From positions 1 to 37,271 of the IMG/VR virus record IMGVR_UViG_3300021960_000216: DNA of 37,271 nt, one strand, 5' to 3'. Below are positions 8,820-17,110 of the stretch, in pieces. The notes below the pieces were generated by a model. It searched no databases, was not told the DNA's origin, and was given only the letters and a program-made list of their open reading frames with translations. Source of the DNA: a virus. Every line of letters begins with the position of its first letter. The stretch's first letter is position 1. The translations under genes and the position numbers were made by a program.

Positions 8820-9418
8820 TGAAACACACGCATGCTTATATTGTTGAACCAATTGATGGTAGATACAATAATAAGAAAGATGTTGACGGTAAAGAATTAA
8901 TATTAAATACTTCAATAGAAGATCATAAGTTTGTAAATAGGGCTGGTATTATAATTGAAACACCAATTATTAAAGATGAATACAATTTACAACTAGGTGA
9001 TGAAGTAATTATACATCATAATGTATTTAGAAGATACTATGATGTACGAGGCAATGAAAAGAATAGTAAAAATTATTTTGAAGAAAATAAATATTTTTGC
9101 TTTGCTGATCAAATATTTTTATATAAAAGAAGTGGTAAATGGTTTGCTCCACCTGGATTTTGTTTTGTAAAGCCAATAAAAAGCTTTAATGAGTTATTAA
9201 ATGACAAAGAAGAGCCATTAACAGGCGTTTTAAAGCACTTAGGAGACGATTTAAAGAGCTTTGGATTGCAGGATAATGATTTAATAGGTTTTACACCAAA
9301 TAGCGAATATGAGTTTGTTATAGAAGGCGAACGATTATATAGAGTGCCACTTAATTCAATTTCAATTAAATATGAATGCAAAGGAACTGAAGTCGAATAT
9401 AATACAAGCTGGGTATAA
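8819..9418 (+). CDS. Candidate co-chaperonin, two GroES-like domains in tandem
   Basis: 199 aa. The first half (about 5-103) reads like a GroES/Cpn10 barrel: a strand AYIVEPI, a mobile-loop-sized insert, GIIIETP (43-49), LQLGDEVIIHHNVF (57-70) and a closing strand DQIFLYK (97-103). The second half repeats the plan: GFCFVKPI (113-120), LTGVLKHLG (134-142), LQDNDLIGFTPNSEYEF (150-166), RVPLNSISIKYE (175-186). In GroES the 'G-hydrophobic', 'xxGDxVxF' and 'xxDIxAxx' elements occur in this order. Phage co-chaperonins such as T4 gp31 help the host GroEL fold the capsid protein, and this gene sits just ahead of the terminase and head genes, which fits. Identity is low, so the fold is inferred from pattern only; another small beta-barrel is possible. 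It overlaps both neighbours. Confidence 0.55.
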   Translation: MKHTHAYIVEPIDGRYNNKKDVDGKELILNTSIEDHKFVNRAGIIIETPIIKDEYNLQLGDEVIIHHNVFRRYYDVRGNEKNSKNYFEENKYFCFADQIFLYKRSGKWFAPPGFCFVKPIKSFNELLNDKEEPLTGVLKHLGDDLKSFGLQDNDLIGFTPNSEYEFVIEGERLYRVPLNSISIKYECKGTEVEYNTSWV

Positions 9419-9644
9419 GGCGGTACATGAGCTTATACGGGTTGCGGAAGAAGAAATAATTGTAGAAGGCGATGATGAACTTGCTGCTGATCGATTAAAA
9501 AATGCCGCTGCAACAAAAAAGCTTGCAATATTTGATGCTTTTGAAATACTTAGCCGCATAGAAGCTGAGAAAAATTTAATGGAAGATAAACCCATTGAAA
9601 AGAAAGAAGCATTTGGTGGTTTTGCGGAAAGAAGATCTAAATAA
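9372..9644 (+). CDS. Candidate terminase small subunit
   Basis: 90 aa, almost entirely helical and mixed-charge. Residues 1-25 (KSNIIQAGYKAVHELIRVAEE) and 35-66 (DDELAADRLKNAAATKKLAIFDAFEILSRI, given here in part) form two long helices, followed by a basic tail (FGGFAERRSK). It lies directly before the large terminase and shares TAATG with its start, the usual place for the small subunit, which recognises phage DNA and starts packaging. There is no clear helix-turn-helix signature, so the name rests on position, size and helical content. Its start lies 47 bases inside the preceding gene, which suggests translational coupling; a later start would remove the first helix. It could instead be an unrelated small head protein. 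Confidence 0.5.
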   Translation: MNAKELKSNIIQAGYKAVHELIRVAEEEIIVEGDDELAADRLKNAAATKKLAIFDAFEILSRIEAEKNLMEDKPIEKKEAFGGFAERRSK

Positions 9645-11851
9645 TGTACGAGCAGAATTTAGTAAAAACCGTTACCCCCATTAGACCTAATGTTTTAAAA
9701 AGAATTAATAGGTTAAAAAAATGGGAGTATGGTTATGATAAAGATCACGATATTATTATTATTAGTAAAAATGGTACTATAGGTGAGATACTTGAAATAC
9801 AAGGGCTGTGTATAGCATTGCCAAAAGTTCCAAAACAAATTGATAATAATAATGATAGATGGGAACCGCATGAGTTTCCAAATGAGCTTAAAAATATAAA
9901 GAGCATATTTGATTGGGAATCATATCCAGAGTCATTTAAAAACAAATGGTATGCATATATTGATAGAGAATTTACCAGACGCGAAGAAGGTTATTGGTTT
10001 TATAATAAAGGCACAGCTACTTATATTACTGGTTCTCATTATATGTACCTGCAGCACACCAAGATTGATGTTGGGAAGCCAGACTTTCGGGAAGCAAATA
10101 GATTATTCTTTATATTCTGGGAGGCATGCAAGGCTGATAAACGCTGTTATGGAATGTGCTACCTCAAAAATAGACGTTCTGGGTTTAGCTTTATGGCATC
10201 AAGCGAAACCGTTAACCAAGCAACAATTACGTCAGATGCAAGATTTGGAATACTATCTAAGTCCGGTGGAGATGCAAAAAAGATGTTTACAGATAAAGTT
10301 GTACCAATATCCGTTAACTACCCGTTCTTTTTCAAGCCAATACAAGACGGAATGGATAGACCAAAGTCAGAACTTGCATACAGGGTACCAGCCTCCAAGC
10401 TTACCAAAAAGTCCATTACGGAAACCAGTGAAAAACAAATATTAGAAGGTCTTGATACAACAATAGACTGGAAAAACACAGGTGATAACAGTTATGATGG
10501 TGAAAAGCTTAAACTACTGGTACATGATGAATCTGGTAAATGGGAAAGACCTGACAATATATTAAATAACTGGAGGGTAACAAAAACAACACTACGTCTT
10601 GGTAGTAGAATTATAGGAAAGTGTATGATGGGATCAACATCCAATGCATTAGAAAAAGGTGGTGATAACTTCAAAAAACTTTATTATGACTCAGATGTTA
10701 CAAGGCGAAATAAAAATGGACAGACTAGCTCGGGATTATATAGTTTGTTCATACCTATGGAATGGAACTACGAGGGATACATTGATTCTTACGGATACCC
10801 TGTCTTTGATACTCCAGAAGAACCCGTCATTGGAAATGATGGTGAGTATATCGACATTGGAGTGATTGACTTTTGGGAAAATGAAGTAGATGGATTAAAG
10901 CACGATAGTGATGGTTTAAACGAATACTATCGCCAATTTCCTAGAACTGAAGAGCATGCATTTAGAGATGAAGCTAAAAATAGTATATTTAATTTAACTA
11001 AAATATATGAACAAATTGATTTTAATGAGGATGTTATCAGATCTGGCCTTGTCACTAAAGGTTCGTTTTCGTGGGAAAATGGAATAAAAGACGGTAGGGT
11101 AATATTTACACCCAACCCTAATGGAAGGTTTTTAGTTAGCTGGACACCGCCTAAAAACTTAGAAAACAATGTAATAGTAAAACAAGGTGTTAAGTATCCA
11201 GGAAATGAACATATGGGGGCATTTGGTTGTGACTCATATGATATATCGGGTACTACTGATGGGATAGGTTCTAAAGGCGCTTTACACGGACTAACTAAGT
11301 TTAGCATGGAAGACGCCCCGCCTAATACATTTTTTCTTGAATATATTGCAAGGCCTCAAACAGCTGAAATGTTTTTTGAAGATGTTCTTATGGCTATCGT
11401 ATATTATGGAATGCCAATATTAGCTGAAAATAATAAACCAAGACTTCTATATCATTTAAGAAGAAGAGGTTACAGAGGGTTTTCAATGAACCGCCCAGAT
11501 AAAGTCTGGAATAAACTATCTATAACAGAAAAAGAAATTGGGGGTATCCCAAATACATCAGAGGATATAAAACAAGCGCATGCAGCCGCTATAGAAACAT
11601 ATATAAATAAATATGTTGGTTATAATGAAGATGGCGGTGGCAATATATATTTTAATAAAACATTAAATGATTGGGCACGTTTTGATATAAATAAACGAAC
11701 AAAGTTTGATGCGGCAATTAGTTCAGGGCTAGCTATAATGGCTTGCAATAGACATTTATATCATCCAAAACCAAAGTACGAAAAACAAACTGTAGAGATA
11801 CAAATAAAAAGATTTAATAATAAAGGAATGCATTCGCAAATAATAAAATAG
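9644..11851 (+). CDS. terL: Terminase large subunit (packaging ATPase and nuclease)
   Basis: 735 aa, the size seen in crAss-like phages. ATPase half: a Walker A-like loop of the Lys-first type (K175 in KNRRSGFS, 175-182), Walker B LLVHDESGK with D295 and E296, and a coupling motif MGSTSNALEKGG (329-340). The FPRTEEHAF block (432-440) is typical of terminases. Nuclease half: acidic residues in the right order, D530/D533 (FGCDSYD), E595 (ILAENN) and D681/D689 (FDINKRTKFDA), consistent with the RNase H-like fold. The protein pumps DNA through the portal and cuts it at the end of packaging. The start overlaps the previous stop (TAATG) and the portal follows after 1 base. Identification is secure although the Walker A loop is non-canonical. 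Confidence 0.93.
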   Translation: MYEQNLVKTVTPIRPNVLKRINRLKKWEYGYDKDHDIIIISKNGTIGEILEIQGLCIALPKVPKQIDNNNDRWEPHEFPNELKNIKSIFDWESYPESFKNKWYAYIDREFTRREEGYWFYNKGTATYITGSHYMYLQHTKIDVGKPDFREANRLFFIFWEACKADKRCYGMCYLKNRRSGFSFMASSETVNQATITSDARFGILSKSGGDAKKMFTDKVVPISVNYPFFFKPIQDGMDRPKSELAYRVPASKLTKKSITETSEKQILEGLDTTIDWKNTGDNSYDGEKLKLLVHDESGKWERPDNILNNWRVTKTTLRLGSRIIGKCMMGSTSNALEKGGDNFKKLYYDSDVTRRNKNGQTSSGLYSLFIPMEWNYEGYIDSYGYPVFDTPEEPVIGNDGEYIDIGVIDFWENEVDGLKHDSDGLNEYYRQFPRTEEHAFRDEAKNSIFNLTKIYEQIDFNEDVIRSGLVTKGSFSWENGIKDGRVIFTPNPNGRFLVSWTPPKNLENNVIVKQGVKYPGNEHMGAFGCDSYDISGTTDGIGSKGALHGLTKFSMEDAPPNTFFLEYIARPQTAEMFFEDVLMAIVYYGMPILAENNKPRLLYHLRRRGYRGFSMNRPDKVWNKLSITEKEIGGIPNTSEDIKQAHAAAIETYINKYVGYNEDGGGNIYFNKTLNDWARFDINKRTKFDAAISSGLAIMACNRHLYHPKPKYEKQTVEIQIKRFNNKGMHSQIIK

Positions 11852-11852
11852 C

Positions 11853-14276
11853 ATGGCTGAAACAATATTAAAAAGTTCATTTCCAAGTCAAATAGCAAGC
11901 GATGTTGAAAAGGCTAGTTTAGATTACGGATTAGAGGTAGCTCGCGCTATTGAGCACGAATGGTTCAAAAGAGACTCTGGTGCAACCCGTTTTTATTCTA
12001 ATAGAGATGAATATCATAGACTAAGATTATATGCAAGAGGTGAGCAATCAGTAAAAAAATATAAAGATGAATTATCAATTAATGGTGATTTATCTTATCT
12101 TAATTTAGATTGGAAACCTGTACCTATTATACCTAAGTTTGTAGACATTGTTGTAAATGGTATGTCTGATAGACTTTATGATATTAAAGCATTTAGTCAA
12201 GACCCTTCTTCTGTAAATCAAAGAACAAAATATGTAGAGTCTATATTAGAAGACATGCAAGTAAAAGAGCTTGCCACGCAAATACAAAATCAATTTGGTA
12301 TAAGCGTTTTTAATAATGATCCTACTAAATTACCAGAAAATGAAGAGGAGCTTTCCCTGCATATGCAGCTTGAATATAAACAAGCTATTGAAATTGCAGA
12401 AGAGCAAGCCATTAATTCTGTTCTTAATTCAAATAATTATGATTTAATTCAACGTAGATTAAATTATGATTTAACTGTTATTGGTATTGGATGTGTTAAA
12501 AATACATTTAATACTTCTCAAGGAATTAAAGTTGAATATGTAGATCCTGCTGATATTGTTTATTCATATACTTATTCACCTTATTTTGACGATATATATT
12601 ACGTTGGTGAAGTTAAAAGCGTAACTATTAACGAATTAAAACAGCAATTTCCAAATCTTACAGAGGATGAATTAGCTGAATTAACTAAGCAAGGCGTTCA
12701 AACATCTGCTTCGCATAATCGTTTTATAAATGAAGACAGTGTTCTTGATGCAAATACTATTCAAGTATTATACTTTAATTATAAAACATATAATAACGAA
12801 GTATTTAAAATAAAGAAAACAGCAAGTGGCGCTGATAAAGCTATTCCGAAGTCAGACCAATTTGATCCGCCTAAAGATGAAAGAGCAAGATTTGAAAAAA
12901 AATCAAGATCTGTAGATGTTGTTTATGACGGTGTATTTGTGCTTGGTACAAAAAAAATGCTAAAATGGGAGTTGGCTAAAAATATGATTCGCCCGAAAAG
13001 CGATACTACAAAAGTAATGTTAAATTACCATGTAGTTGCACCCCGTATATATAAAGGGCGTATTGAGTCCTTAGTAAGCAGAATTACTGGATTTGCTGAT
13101 ATGATCCAATTAACACATTTAAAACTTCAACAGGTAATGTCAAGAATGATCCCTGATGGAGTTTATTTAGATGCGGACGGATTAGCGGAAATTGATTTGG
13201 GTAACGGAACAAATTATAATCCACAAGAAGCATTGAATATGTTCTTTCAAACCGGTTCTGTTATTGGTAGATCAATGACACAAGAAGGGGATATGAACCC
13301 TGGGCGTATGCCAATTCAAGAGCTTACATCAAATGGCGGTAATAATAAAATAAGTTCGCTTATAAATACTTATAATTATTATTTGCAAATGATCCGCGAC
13401 GTAACTGGATTAAACGAAGCACGTGATGGATCAATGCCAGATAAAAATGCTTTAGTTGGGGTACAAAAGCTTGCTGCAGCAAATTCAAATACTGCAACTA
13501 GACATATATTGCAATCTAGCTTATATTTAGCTGCAAAAACTGCAGAGGCAATCAGTTTACGTATTTCTGACGTGTTGGAATTCTCACCAACAAGAGATGC
13601 GTTCATATCTAGCATTGGTAGATTTAATGTGGGTACTTTAGAAGATATTAAAAATATGCATCTGCATGACTTTGGTATTTATATTGAATTAGCGCCTGAT
13701 GAAGAGGAAAAGCAAATGCTTGAAAATAATATTCAACAGGCTTTAGCTAAAGATCAAATTTATCTTGAAGATGCTATTGATGTTAGAGAAATTAAAAATA
13801 CAAAATTAGCTAACCAATACTTAAAAGTTAAAAGACGCAAAAAATTAGAAGAAGATCGCGCTAATGCAGAAAGAAATATGCAAATGCAATCTCAAACTAA
13901 TATACAAGCTTCACAAGCTGCTGCGCAAGCTGATATACAAAAAAATGAAGCTTTAACAAATCAAAAAGCACAGTTAGCGCAAATTGAGGCTGAATTAGCA
14001 ATTCAAAAACTTGAGCGCGAAAAAGAATTGAAAAAAGAATTGATGCGTTTTGAATTTGATCTTAACATGGCTATTAAGGAAAAAGATAGTCAAATGTTAA
14101 CTGATAAAGAAAAATACAAAGAAGATCGTAAAGACGAAAGAACAAGAATTCAAGCTAGCCAACAATCCAGACTTATTGAACAAAGGAAAGATAGAAAAGG
14201 TGAGCAAGAATTTGAATCTGCTGGTAATGATACAATGGGCAGCGGGTTTAATTTAGAAATGTTTGAACCAAGATAA
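11853..14276 (+). CDS. Portal protein
   Basis: 807 aa. Position directly after the large terminase, size, and the sequence style (DEYHRLRLYARGEQSVKKY near residue 50; YVDPADIVYSY at 229) fit portal proteins of crAss-like and related marine podoviruses. A helical wing/stem region spans about 380-560 (TGFADMIQLTHLKLQQVMSR; the IRDVTGLNEARDGSMPDK stretch near 513 is typical of podoviral portals). Residues about 660-790 are a long Gln/Ala/Glu/Lys-rich coiled coil (QAAAQADIQKNEAL, LAIQKLEREKELKKELM), probably the barrel that projects into the head. Twelve copies form the DNA channel and the base on which the tail is built. A 34-base A/T-rich gap with TATAAT follows. Confidence 0.88.
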   Translation: MAETILKSSFPSQIASDVEKASLDYGLEVARAIEHEWFKRDSGATRFYSNRDEYHRLRLYARGEQSVKKYKDELSINGDLSYLNLDWKPVPIIPKFVDIVVNGMSDRLYDIKAFSQDPSSVNQRTKYVESILEDMQVKELATQIQNQFGISVFNNDPTKLPENEEELSLHMQLEYKQAIEIAEEQAINSVLNSNNYDLIQRRLNYDLTVIGIGCVKNTFNTSQGIKVEYVDPADIVYSYTYSPYFDDIYYVGEVKSVTINELKQQFPNLTEDELAELTKQGVQTSASHNRFINEDSVLDANTIQVLYFNYKTYNNEVFKIKKTASGADKAIPKSDQFDPPKDERARFEKKSRSVDVVYDGVFVLGTKKMLKWELAKNMIRPKSDTTKVMLNYHVVAPRIYKGRIESLVSRITGFADMIQLTHLKLQQVMSRMIPDGVYLDADGLAEIDLGNGTNYNPQEALNMFFQTGSVIGRSMTQEGDMNPGRMPIQELTSNGGNNKISSLINTYNYYLQMIRDVTGLNEARDGSMPDKNALVGVQKLAAANSNTATRHILQSSLYLAAKTAEAISLRISDVLEFSPTRDAFISSIGRFNVGTLEDIKNMHLHDFGIYIELAPDEEEKQMLENNIQQALAKDQIYLEDAIDVREIKNTKLANQYLKVKRRKKLEEDRANAERNMQMQSQTNIQASQAAAQADIQKNEALTNQKAQLAQIEAELAIQKLEREKELKKELMRFEFDLNMAIKEKDSQMLTDKEKYKEDRKDERTRIQASQQSRLIEQRKDRKGEQEFESAGNDTMGSGFNLEMFEPR

Positions 14277-14310
14277 CATTTATTTTTTATTAATTTTATA
14301 ATATTTTATT
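14277..14310. promoter_or_regulatory. AT-rich leader before the scaffold gene
   Basis: A 34-base gap, almost pure A/T, with TATAAT at 14297-14302, ending directly at the ATG. It may serve as a translation leader of Bacteroidota type or as a weak promoter for the scaffold-capsid pair. No matching upstream promoter box is visible at a sensible distance. Confidence 0.2.
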
Positions 14311-15576
14311 ATGGCTGAAGAAGTAACTCAAGTTGAACAAACCGCACAAGAAGCGGTGGAAAATCAAGTTGAAGCAACTCCGCAAAATAGCGGAGAAGCA
14401 AAAGATGATGGTACAATTAAAGTTGACATGCGTCAACCCGCTAAACAGACAGAAGATGATACCATTAAAATAGATTTAAGAAAACAACCTCAAACAAAAG
14501 AAACAGATGCCGTTCAAGAGCAAGAAACAACAAGCGTGGATGTGGGCGAACGAACCGGAGATAGCGCGGAAGTGGACCAAGAAGTACGGTCCGATAACAA
14601 TGAAAGTGCGGAAGAAGCTCCAGTCGTCGAGCTCGTACAAGATGAAGAAGCGGTAGAGGAAGAAAAAACCTTAAGTGATAAAATAAAAGATATTCCAAAT
14701 AAGCTTAAGGAAGATACAGAAGATGTAAATAATAATCAAGTAGCCAATGAGTTACCTGAAAATATCAATAAATTAATTGATTTTATGAAGGAAACCGGCG
14801 GAACTCTTGAAGATTATGTAAATCTTAATAAAGACTATAGTGCTATGGAAGAAATGCAACTTCTTCGTGAGCATTATCGTCAAACTAAACCTCATCTTTC
14901 AGAAGATGAAATTAGCTTTTTAATTGAAGATTCTTTTTCATACGATGAAGAAATTGACGACGAAAGAGATATTAAAAGAAAAAAGCTAGCATTAAAAGAA
15001 TCAATTGCGGAAGCTAAATCAAATCTAACAAGTTTAAAGAGTAAATATTACGATGATCTTAAGTTAAGTTCAAAGTTGACTCCAGAACAAAAAGAAGCGG
15101 TTCAGTTTTACAATGATTATAAACTAGAGCAAGACTCAAAACAAGAATTGCTACAAAAGCAAAGATCTGTATTTGAACAAAAAACAAATGAATTGTTTTC
15201 CGAAAATTTCAAAGGTTTTGAATATAAAGTAGGTAATAACAAATATAGATTTAATGTAAAAGATGTTAATACTGTTAAGTCTAGCCAATCTGATATTAAT
15301 ACGTTAGTTAGCAAGTTTGTTAATGATAACAATGAAATGTCAGATGCCGCTGGTTATCATAAAGCATTATTTACAGCTATGAATGCTGATTCAATTGCAA
15401 ATCATTTTTATGAGCAAGGTAAAGCAGATGCTATTAAGGAGCAAATGGCTAAATCTAAAAATATAGATATGGCACCAAGAGGTACTCATGAAGCGGTTAC
15501 AACAGATTCAGGATTTAAAATTAGAGCAATTAGTGGAGATGACAGTTCTAAACTTAGAATTAAAATAAAACAATAA
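14311..15576 (+). CDS. Capsid scaffolding protein (probable)
   Basis: 421 aa between portal and capsid genes, the usual place of the scaffold. The N-terminal third (1-120) is very acidic, disordered and low-complexity, with a small repeat TIKVDMRQP (35-43) and TIKIDLRKQP (51-60). The middle (about 145-310) is helical: NKLIDFMKETGGTLEDYV, LLREHYRQTKPHLSEDEI, then a charged coiled coil. The C-terminal region includes GFEYKVGNNKYRFNVKDV and YHKALFTAMNADSIANHFYE, and ends in basic KLRIKIKQ, as expected for a capsid-binding tail. Scaffolds guide capsid assembly and then leave. No protease motif is seen in this protein or in a neighbouring gene, so how it is removed is unclear. Bases 14521-14640 are unusually GC-rich. 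Confidence 0.7.
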   Translation: MAEEVTQVEQTAQEAVENQVEATPQNSGEAKDDGTIKVDMRQPAKQTEDDTIKIDLRKQPQTKETDAVQEQETTSVDVGERTGDSAEVDQEVRSDNNESAEEAPVVELVQDEEAVEEEKTLSDKIKDIPNKLKEDTEDVNNNQVANELPENINKLIDFMKETGGTLEDYVNLNKDYSAMEEMQLLREHYRQTKPHLSEDEISFLIEDSFSYDEEIDDERDIKRKKLALKESIAEAKSNLTSLKSKYYDDLKLSSKLTPEQKEAVQFYNDYKLEQDSKQELLQKQRSVFEQKTNELFSENFKGFEYKVGNNKYRFNVKDVNTVKSSQSDINTLVSKFVNDNNEMSDAAGYHKALFTAMNADSIANHFYEQGKADAIKEQMAKSKNIDMAPRGTHEAVTTDSGFKIRAISGDDSSKLRIKIKQ

Positions 15577-15594
15577 CACTAAAAATAATTTAAA

Positions 15595-17037
15595 ATGGGA
15601 TTATTTTCTTCAAGTGGGTCGTTTCCGGCGGGATTAACGCCTTCACCTACTAAAACACTTTTTGCAGGTAATTACCTGACTTTTGATTCTGCCTCAGGGG
15701 GTGGAACTTTTGCACAACAATTTTTACCAGACGTATACGAAAAGGAAGTTGAGCGTTACGGAAATCGCTCTGTTTCTTCTTTCTTGCGTATGGTAGGAGC
15801 TGAAATTCCTTCTGCTTCAGATCAAGTTATTTGGTCAGAACAAGGAAGACTACACATCGCTTATGATGCTGCATCTGCTAATACAACTACCAATGTTATT
15901 ACAGAAGCTGGACACGCTGTACGCGCCGGACAAACAGTTGCTATTGCTGAGGGACTTACCACTGTTAAAGCTGTTGTTATTTCTGTAGCTACTGATACAT
16001 TTACTGTTGCTCCTTATGCTGAGCAAACATTAACTGCTGCTGGTCTTACTTCTGGAAGTGCTGTTACTGTAAAAGTATTTGTTTATGGTTCTGAATTTGC
16101 TAAGGGTTCTGCTGGTATGGCTGGATCAATTGATGCTGGTTTCCAACAGTTTAGCAACTCACCTATCATTATTAAAGACAAGTATTCTATCTCTGGATCT
16201 GATGCTGCTCAAATCGGATGGGTTGAAGTTACTACTGAAAACGGTGCTTCTGGATACCTATGGTATTTGAAATCAGAGCATGAAACTCGTCTACGTTTTG
16301 AAGATTATCTTGAAATGTCTATGGTTGAAGGTGAACTAGCTGCTACTACTGGTAATGGTTCTGAAGCTAACGATCAAGGATATAAAGGTACCGAAGGTCT
16401 TTTTGCTGCTCTTGAAAGCCGTGGAAATATCTATCAAAACTTTAATTCTGGCGAAGCTACATTAAGCAATGCTGGTGCTGGTCGCACTGCGCTTCAAGAT
16501 TTTGACGAAATTCTTAAAAATCTTGATAAGCAAGGCGCTATTGAAGAAAACATGCTTTTCTTAAATCGCGCAACTGCTCTCGCATTTGACGACATGCTAG
16601 GTGCTGTAAATGCTCATTATAATGGTGGTACTTCTTTTGGAGTATTCAACAATAGTGAAGATATGGCACTTAACTTAGGATTTAGCGGTTTCCGCAGAGG
16701 TTCTTATGACTTCTACAAAACTGACTGGAAATATTTGAATGATGCTGCTACTCGTGGTCTTACTGAAGATATTGATGGTGTACTTGTACCTGCTGGTACT
16801 TCAACTGTATACGATCAGCAACTTGGTAAAAACATCAAGCGTCCATTCCTACACGTACGTTACCGCGCTTCTGAAGCTGATGATCGTAAAATGAAATCTT
16901 GGATCACTGGATCTGTAGGTGGAGTTTATACTTCTGATGTTGATGAAATGAACGTACACTTCTTGTCAGAAAGATGTTTGTGTGTTCAAGGAGCTAACAA
17001 CTTTGTATTATTCAAGTCTGTTACTCAGTCTGCATAA
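15595..17037 (+). CDS. Major capsid protein (HK97-type fold expected)
   Basis: 480 aa, just after the scaffold and followed by a strong terminator. The N-terminus has FLPDVYEKEVERYGNRSVSS (43-62) and SDQVIWSEQGRLH, matching capsid proteins of Bacteroidota podoviruses as I remember them. The later part includes QDFDEILKNLDKQGA, ENMLFLNRATALAFDDMLG and a C-terminal Asp/Glu-rich segment (SEADDRKMKSWITGSVGG). The gene is richer in GC than its neighbours and prefers C-ending codons (TTC, AAC, GAC, TAC) and GGT/GGA/GCT, as expected for the most abundant virion protein. Its leader (AATAATTTAAA before ATG) has no Shine-Dalgarno. The HK97 fold is inferred from context; no delta-domain protease is visible. 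Confidence 0.88.
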   Translation: MGLFSSSGSFPAGLTPSPTKTLFAGNYLTFDSASGGGTFAQQFLPDVYEKEVERYGNRSVSSFLRMVGAEIPSASDQVIWSEQGRLHIAYDAASANTTTNVITEAGHAVRAGQTVAIAEGLTTVKAVVISVATDTFTVAPYAEQTLTAAGLTSGSAVTVKVFVYGSEFAKGSAGMAGSIDAGFQQFSNSPIIIKDKYSISGSDAAQIGWVEVTTENGASGYLWYLKSEHETRLRFEDYLEMSMVEGELAATTGNGSEANDQGYKGTEGLFAALESRGNIYQNFNSGEATLSNAGAGRTALQDFDEILKNLDKQGAIEENMLFLNRATALAFDDMLGAVNAHYNGGTSFGVFNNSEDMALNLGFSGFRRGSYDFYKTDWKYLNDAATRGLTEDIDGVLVPAGTSTVYDQQLGKNIKRPFLHVRYRASEADDRKMKSWITGSVGGVYTSDVDEMNVHFLSERCLCVQGANNFVLFKSVTQSA

Positions 17038-17045
17038 TCAATAAT

Positions 17046-17090
17046 GTAAAGAACGGGGTGCTTTCGGGCGCCCCTGCCTTTACTTTTTAT
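17046..17090 (+). terminator. Hairpin terminator after the capsid gene
   Basis: GGGGTGC (17055-17061) pairs with GCGCCCC (17068-17074) around the loop TTTCGG. An outer stem GTAAAG (17046-17051) pairs with CTTTAC (17078-17083), with a 3-base internal loop between. TTTTTAT follows at 17084-17090. The GC-rich stem stands out in this AT-rich genome. It probably ends or attenuates the head transcript just after the capsid gene. Confidence 0.85.
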
Positions 17091-17110
17091 CAATTATATT
17101 ATATTATATT

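Noticed and set aside
9909-10445. 178 aa open frame on the + strand inside the terminase gene
   Set aside because: It lies wholly within the large terminase, which has the expected motifs in its own frame; the alternative protein has no recognisable pattern.
14465-14698. 77 aa - strand frame in the GC-rich patch of the scaffold gene
   Set aside because: It is Leu/Arg/His-rich as expected from the reverse complement of Glu/Asp/Gln codons; no support as a gene.
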